From JALEFZ01 sp039817415 (lineage in GTDB: Bacteria; Bacteroidota; Bacteroidia; J057): 64,000 nucleotides of DNA. Location: positions 27,681 to 91,680 of the forward strand of contig JBCBVV010000025.1 in assembly GCA_039817415.1 (NCBI GenBank), read 5' to 3'. Both the position numbers and the translations under genes were made by a program. How positions within the stretch are numbered: position 1 is the stretch's first letter; each line of letters begins with the position of its first letter. This document shows, piece by piece, positions 61,055-64,000 of this stretch. The notes below the pieces were generated by a model that saw only the letters and a list, made by a program, of their open reading frames with translations, searched no databases and was not told the DNA's origin.

Positions 61055-62143
61055 TTACTGTCCTTTCTGCGCCTCGAAGAAGTGATATAACATGGCTCTG
61101 ACAGTTTCCCAATCCCGCTCATAGGCGATTTCATAATCTGCTATTTCTCTTTCCTCCGCCAGCCAATCTATGAGTTCCTCCTCAACGGCTTCCCATTCTC
61201 GGAGATGGAAAAATACCTGACGTTGACCATTCCATGTCAACCGATAAACATAATAGGCTTTGGTGAACTGATTGAGGAAAGTATTTAGCCTGATTTCAAA
61301 CTGGTTGAGGTCTTCCATTTTTTCTTCAGACGGGAGGGCTTCCTCATCAAAAACAGGATACTCAACATTGATGGTCAATAACCAAGGAAATTCCTTTTTC
61401 TTTTGGAACTCGTAAAAGTTGGGATTGATCAGGACAAAGTGCGGATGTCGGTGAAAGGTTCCTCTAAGCAAGGCAAAGTTCTCCTCTATTTCATAAGGAT
61501 TCTCGCTTTCTTCACTTTCAGGAAGAATAGGCAAACTGCCTTTGATTTTACCTTGATTGATATCCTGAACCAGCATGGGTAACACCTCTAATGGAGGCAA
61601 AGAAGATGGATTTTCGTGCTCCTCTGATGGATGAATAGCGAGAAAACGAATCTTAGTCGCCGCATCATACTCCCCTAATAAACTATCCAGCAAAATATAG
61701 CAGGCGAATTCCAGGTCAGCCATCTCTGCTTCGTGCTGCATGAGATATAGATGGAGTTCAAGCCCTCCTTCAACGATCTCAAATTCGAAGCGGATGTCTT
61801 CTGGCTTAAGGACTGACTCTCCGATTTGAAGGTGGAATTCTTCAAGTTCAATAGGAGGGCGAAAGGGCGTAATGGTCCAATGGCTGATGGAAGGCGCTTT
61901 ATTCACCAATTTGATGAGGGCAGGAAAAGATCGAAAAACGCCATCCGCTGAAATAATGAGTTCTCTACTGCCATCATCTAGTAGGGGACTGATGGAAACG
62001 GTTAGGTCTTCGTTTACCTGCTTGATACGCTCCCCTATCGCATAAAATTTTTGCTCCAAGTCTTTTCCTTCAAGTTGAAGGTAGTCAGCCTGATGGTTGA
62101 GGAACCATGTCCAAAACTGGTCTTCGGAAGAAAATTCTTTCAT
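61055..62143 (-). CDS. DUF695-containing cytoplasmic protein
   Basis: The 362-residue protein lacks a signal. The N-terminal half (QFWTWFLNHQADYLQLEG, GSRELIISADGVFRSFPAL, PSISHWTITPFRPPIELEE) and the C-terminal half (WLLTINVEYPVFDEEALP, YVYRLTWNGQRQVFFHL, AYERDWETVRAMLYHFFEA) match a common Bacteroidota family ending in DUF695. The function is not known. It is strongly acidic overall. It lies between the metzincin and aroK genes and is not clearly linked to either. Confidence 0.7.
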   Translation of the reverse strand: MKEFSSEDQFWTWFLNHQADYLQLEGKDLEQKFYAIGERIKQVNEDLTVSISPLLDDGSRELIISADGVFRSFPALIKLVNKAPSISHWTITPFRPPIELEEFHLQIGESVLKPEDIRFEFEIVEGGLELHLYLMQHEAEMADLEFACYILLDSLLGEYDAATKIRFLAIHPSEEHENPSSLPPLEVLPMLVQDINQGKIKGSLPILPESEESENPYEIEENFALLRGTFHRHPHFVLINPNFYEFQKKKEFPWLLTINVEYPVFDEEALPSEEKMEDLNQFEIRLNTFLNQFTKAYYVYRLTWNGQRQVFFHLREWEAVEEELIDWLAEEREIADYEIAYERDWETVRAMLYHFFEAQKGQ

Positions 62144-62264
62144 GCGCCCATTGTGGCCTCCCCTGATTCAGGAAAGTGGATGAGGGGTGAGGCTAATGTT
62201 TTGTTTCAAATGATGGGAGAAAGTTCAGAATTTCTCGTTGATTTGCCAATCAATGTTGGGTACA

Positions 62265-62771
62265 ATGAAAAAAATAATTCTCATCGGGTTCATGGGAGCG
62301 GGTAAAACCACCTACGGTAGGTTGTTGAGTAAGATGACGAACTGGAAATTTTATGACCTTGATCAAGAAATTGAGAGGCGGGCAGGAAGAACGATCCCAG
62401 AGATTTTCGCTGAATTTGGAGAGGCACATTTCAGACAAGTTGAACGAGAGACTTTGGTGGCTTTTGCAAAAGATGCAGGAGAGGAATGGATTCTCTCTTG
62501 CGGTGGTGGGACTCCTTGTTTTCAAGGCAATATGGAGTTGTTAAAAAGCCTGGGTAAAACGTATTACCTCAAAGTAGAACCAGATACCTTAGCGGTAAGA
62601 CTGCTACCGCAGAAAGACGACAGACCCTTAATAGCTAGGCTAAAAGAAGATGAGTTAGAGCCTTACATCAGCGCCTTACTAGAAAAAAGGGAACCCTATT
62701 ATCTGCAAGCTGATGAGGTATTGGAGGTGCAGGATATGCATGATTGGATGCAGCGTCTACAGCAAGCTTGA
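62265..62771 (+). CDS. aroK: Shikimate kinase
   Basis: The 168-residue protein from the ATG at 62265 has the Walker A ILIGFMGAGKTT, the shikimate-binding DLDQEIERRAGRTIPEIFAE and FGEAHFRQVERE, the SCGGGTPCF loop and the lid LPQKDDRPLIARL. It phosphorylates shikimate in aromatic amino-acid synthesis. An earlier TTG at 62238 adds nine residues without family support. It is monocistronic, ending at a strong bidirectional terminator. Confidence 0.93.
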   Translation: MKKIILIGFMGAGKTTYGRLLSKMTNWKFYDLDQEIERRAGRTIPEIFAEFGEAHFRQVERETLVAFAKDAGEEWILSCGGGTPCFQGNMELLKSLGKTYYLKVEPDTLAVRLLPQKDDRPLIARLKEDELEPYISALLEKREPYYLQADEVLEVQDMHDWMQRLQQA

Positions 62772-62789
62772 AATGGATTGCGCAAGTAG

Positions 62790-62826
62790 AAAAAGGGCTT
62801 CCCATTTTAGTGAGAAGCCCTTTTTT
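62790..62826. terminator. Bidirectional terminator between aroK and the RND adaptor
   Basis: AAAAAGGGCTTC pairs with GAAGCCCTTTTT around a loop of about 13 bases. T-rich on the plus strand and on the minus strand. Confidence 0.82.
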
Positions 62827-62843
62827 ATCATTCAAAAGAGAAT

Positions 62844-64000
62844 TTATTTCCCTTTCTTTTCTTCAACTTGTTCAGCCTTTTTGCTGACTTCCATCCCCAC
62901 TGTCATTTTTCCAGAACGAAGAAGAGTAGATGGGCCTGTGATGATTTCTGCTCCATCAGAAAGACCTTCGGTTACTTCGATGTAGTTGTTGTCAGTGATT
63001 CCAATTCCAATGTTGCTTTGCTTCACTCGGCCATCCTCAAGGATGAAGACCATCTCTTTGCCATCTTTAACCCCAACGGATTCAATTGGCACAGTAAGCA
63101 CATCATTGGCGGTATCTGTCAAAATCTCAACAATAGCTGTCATCCCTGGACGGAAGGGATTGTTTTTTCCCTGCTTGACCAACTCATTATAAGAGCTGGG
63201 ATCAATGGCAACCTTTACATCAAAGTTCGTAACCTGATCGGTGGTTGCTACCTGAGAGGTATTGGCAGAATAGGCAATTTCGGTAACGAAGCCCGCAAAT
63301 TTCTGACCTGGATACGCATCTACTTCTATATTCGCCTTTTGTCCTAAATCGACATTGACAATGCTATTTTCGTTGATTTGTACCAACACTTCCATGCTTG
63401 AAAGGTCAGCTACTTTTAGGATTTCTGTACCTGACATCATGCCCGTTCCTACTACGCGCTGGCCTAGCTCTACATTGAGCAAAGTAACAGTCCCGTCAAT
63501 AGACGCATAGATATTGGTCCTGTCTAGGGATTGTCTGGCCTGTGCAGCGGTTGCTTCAGCATTTTTAATTTGGTAGAAGGCTGCATCTGTATTGAATTTG
63601 GCAGATTGTACCTGAGAGCGTGACACTTTGTAGCTCAATTGGGCATTCTCCAAGTCAACCAGAGAAATAACGCCATCCTTATAGAGCTTCTTCGTTCGAG
63701 CCAGTGTGACGGAGTCTTGAAGTAAGGTCGCACTTGATTGGGTAAAGGCAGCCTTAGCTTGTAGGTAGGCAGCCTTGAAGCGGCTTACAGAAGCACGTGC
63801 CTGCTCAAGCTGAGCTTTATAATCGTCAGGACGAATGGTTACAAGTAAATCTCCCTTTTTTACCTTTTGGCCTTCTTTGACGGAAATAGAAACAACTTCC
63901 CCAGATACATCGGGAGCGACAGGGACATCAACTGTAGGTTGAATCGTTCCTGTCTCTTCCACCCTGGAGAAAACAGTTCGTCTGGAAGTCTCGGAAGTCT
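62844..64000 (-). CDS. RND efflux periplasmic adaptor (HlyD/AcrA-like), cut by right edge
   Basis: The frame is open to the right edge (the codon at 63962 is GTG inside the protein, and upstream residues TVFSRV are continuous), so the N-terminus is missing. Visible are the lipoyl half PTVDVPVAPDVSGEVVSISV with EGQKVKKGDLLVTIRPDD, a long coiled-coil hairpin (about 40 to 145 of the visible part), the returning lipoyl part GTVTLLNVELGQRVVG, and beta-barrel and membrane-proximal domains (PGMTAIVEILTD, EMVFILEDGRVKQSNIGIG). It connects an inner-membrane pump or ABC exporter to an outer-membrane channel. The partners must lie beyond the window. Confidence 0.88.
   Translation of the reverse strand, partial: TSETSRRTVFSRVEETGTIQPTVDVPVAPDVSGEVVSISVKEGQKVKKGDLLVTIRPDDYKAQLEQARASVSRFKAAYLQAKAAFTQSSATLLQDSVTLARTKKLYKDGVISLVDLENAQLSYKVSRSQVQSAKFNTDAAFYQIKNAEATAAQARQSLDRTNIYASIDGTVTLLNVELGQRVVGTGMMSGTEILKVADLSSMEVLVQINENSIVNVDLGQKANIEVDAYPGQKFAGFVTEIAYSANTSQVATTDQVTNFDVKVAIDPSSYNELVKQGKNNPFRPGMTAIVEILTDTANDVLTVPIESVGVKDGKEMVFILEDGRVKQSNIGIGITDNNYIEVTEGLSDGAEIITGPSTLLRSGKMTVGMEVSKKAEQVEEKKGK

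Noticed and set aside
1..64000. tRNA, rRNA, CRISPR array or prophage
   Set aside because: No cloverleaf with a TTCGA-type arm, no rRNA stretch, no repeat-spacer array and no phage structural gene was found on either strand by reading.

Overview
The window reads as a piece of a chromosome from a gliding-type, heterotrophic member of the Bacteroidota. The evidence is T9SS-type C-terminal sorting domains (DUF1028 protein, M4 protease), a PorE-like OmpA/PD40/TPR protein, Bacteroidota-only families (DUF5723, DUF3857, the small protein usually mislabelled 'ABC transporter ATPase', rhomboid with a DUF6576-like tail), the Bacteroidota form of PurM, few Shine-Dalgarno sites, and several copies of the Bacteroidota -7 promoter element TAnnTTTG. 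A Saprospiria-like or Cytophagia-like origin is my guess; no rRNA or tRNA gene is present to settle it.

Layout. 1-12.5 kb: end of an NhaC antiporter, a Crp/Fnr regulator with a perfect TGTGA-N6-TCACA site upstream, a DUF885 lipoprotein, two secreted or lipid-anchored proteins, an isolated MlaE permease, the PorE-like protein, purM and, convergent, dnaN. 12.8-23 kb: a TPR-sensor histidine kinase, a GH13 pullulanase with a lipoprotein partner, guaB, and a membrane-anchored protein that looks like a catalytically dead CHAT domain fused to TPRs. 23-33 kb: PseC-like aminotransferase, M50 protease, a polytopic membrane protein with a DUF3857/transglutaminase-like protein, a MarR regulator with its likely operator, and a lipoprotein/DUF5723 outer-membrane pair. 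33-44 kb: typA, nnrE, a DUF1028 protein and a GH3 glucosidase in one direction, then a Nudix protein, an isolated nuoH-nuoI pair, a MltD-like lytic transglycosylase and an O-methyltransferase.

44.2-48.3 kb is AT-rich and looks foreign: two small outer-membrane-like proteins flank a decayed IS256-family transposase relic, and the AT-rich stretch ends inside the M4 metalloprotease gene, about 225 codons from its start. 49-64 kb returns to host composition: an orphan receiver protein, small unknown proteins, lysA, a rhomboid operon, a YdjM-like membrane protein, a DEDDh exonuclease, a metzincin with FG-GAP super-repeats, a DUF695-type protein, aroK and an RND adaptor cut by the right edge.

The most novel-looking item is the lysA leader (52168-52426). 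A Bacteroidota promoter element is followed by a 19-codon open frame with four Lys codons, then two look-alike TGCC...GGGCA hairpins, the second followed by a T-run. This would fit a lysine leader-peptide attenuator. A 99-nt strongly self-complementary element also lies just after lysA. Both are inferences from sequence alone.
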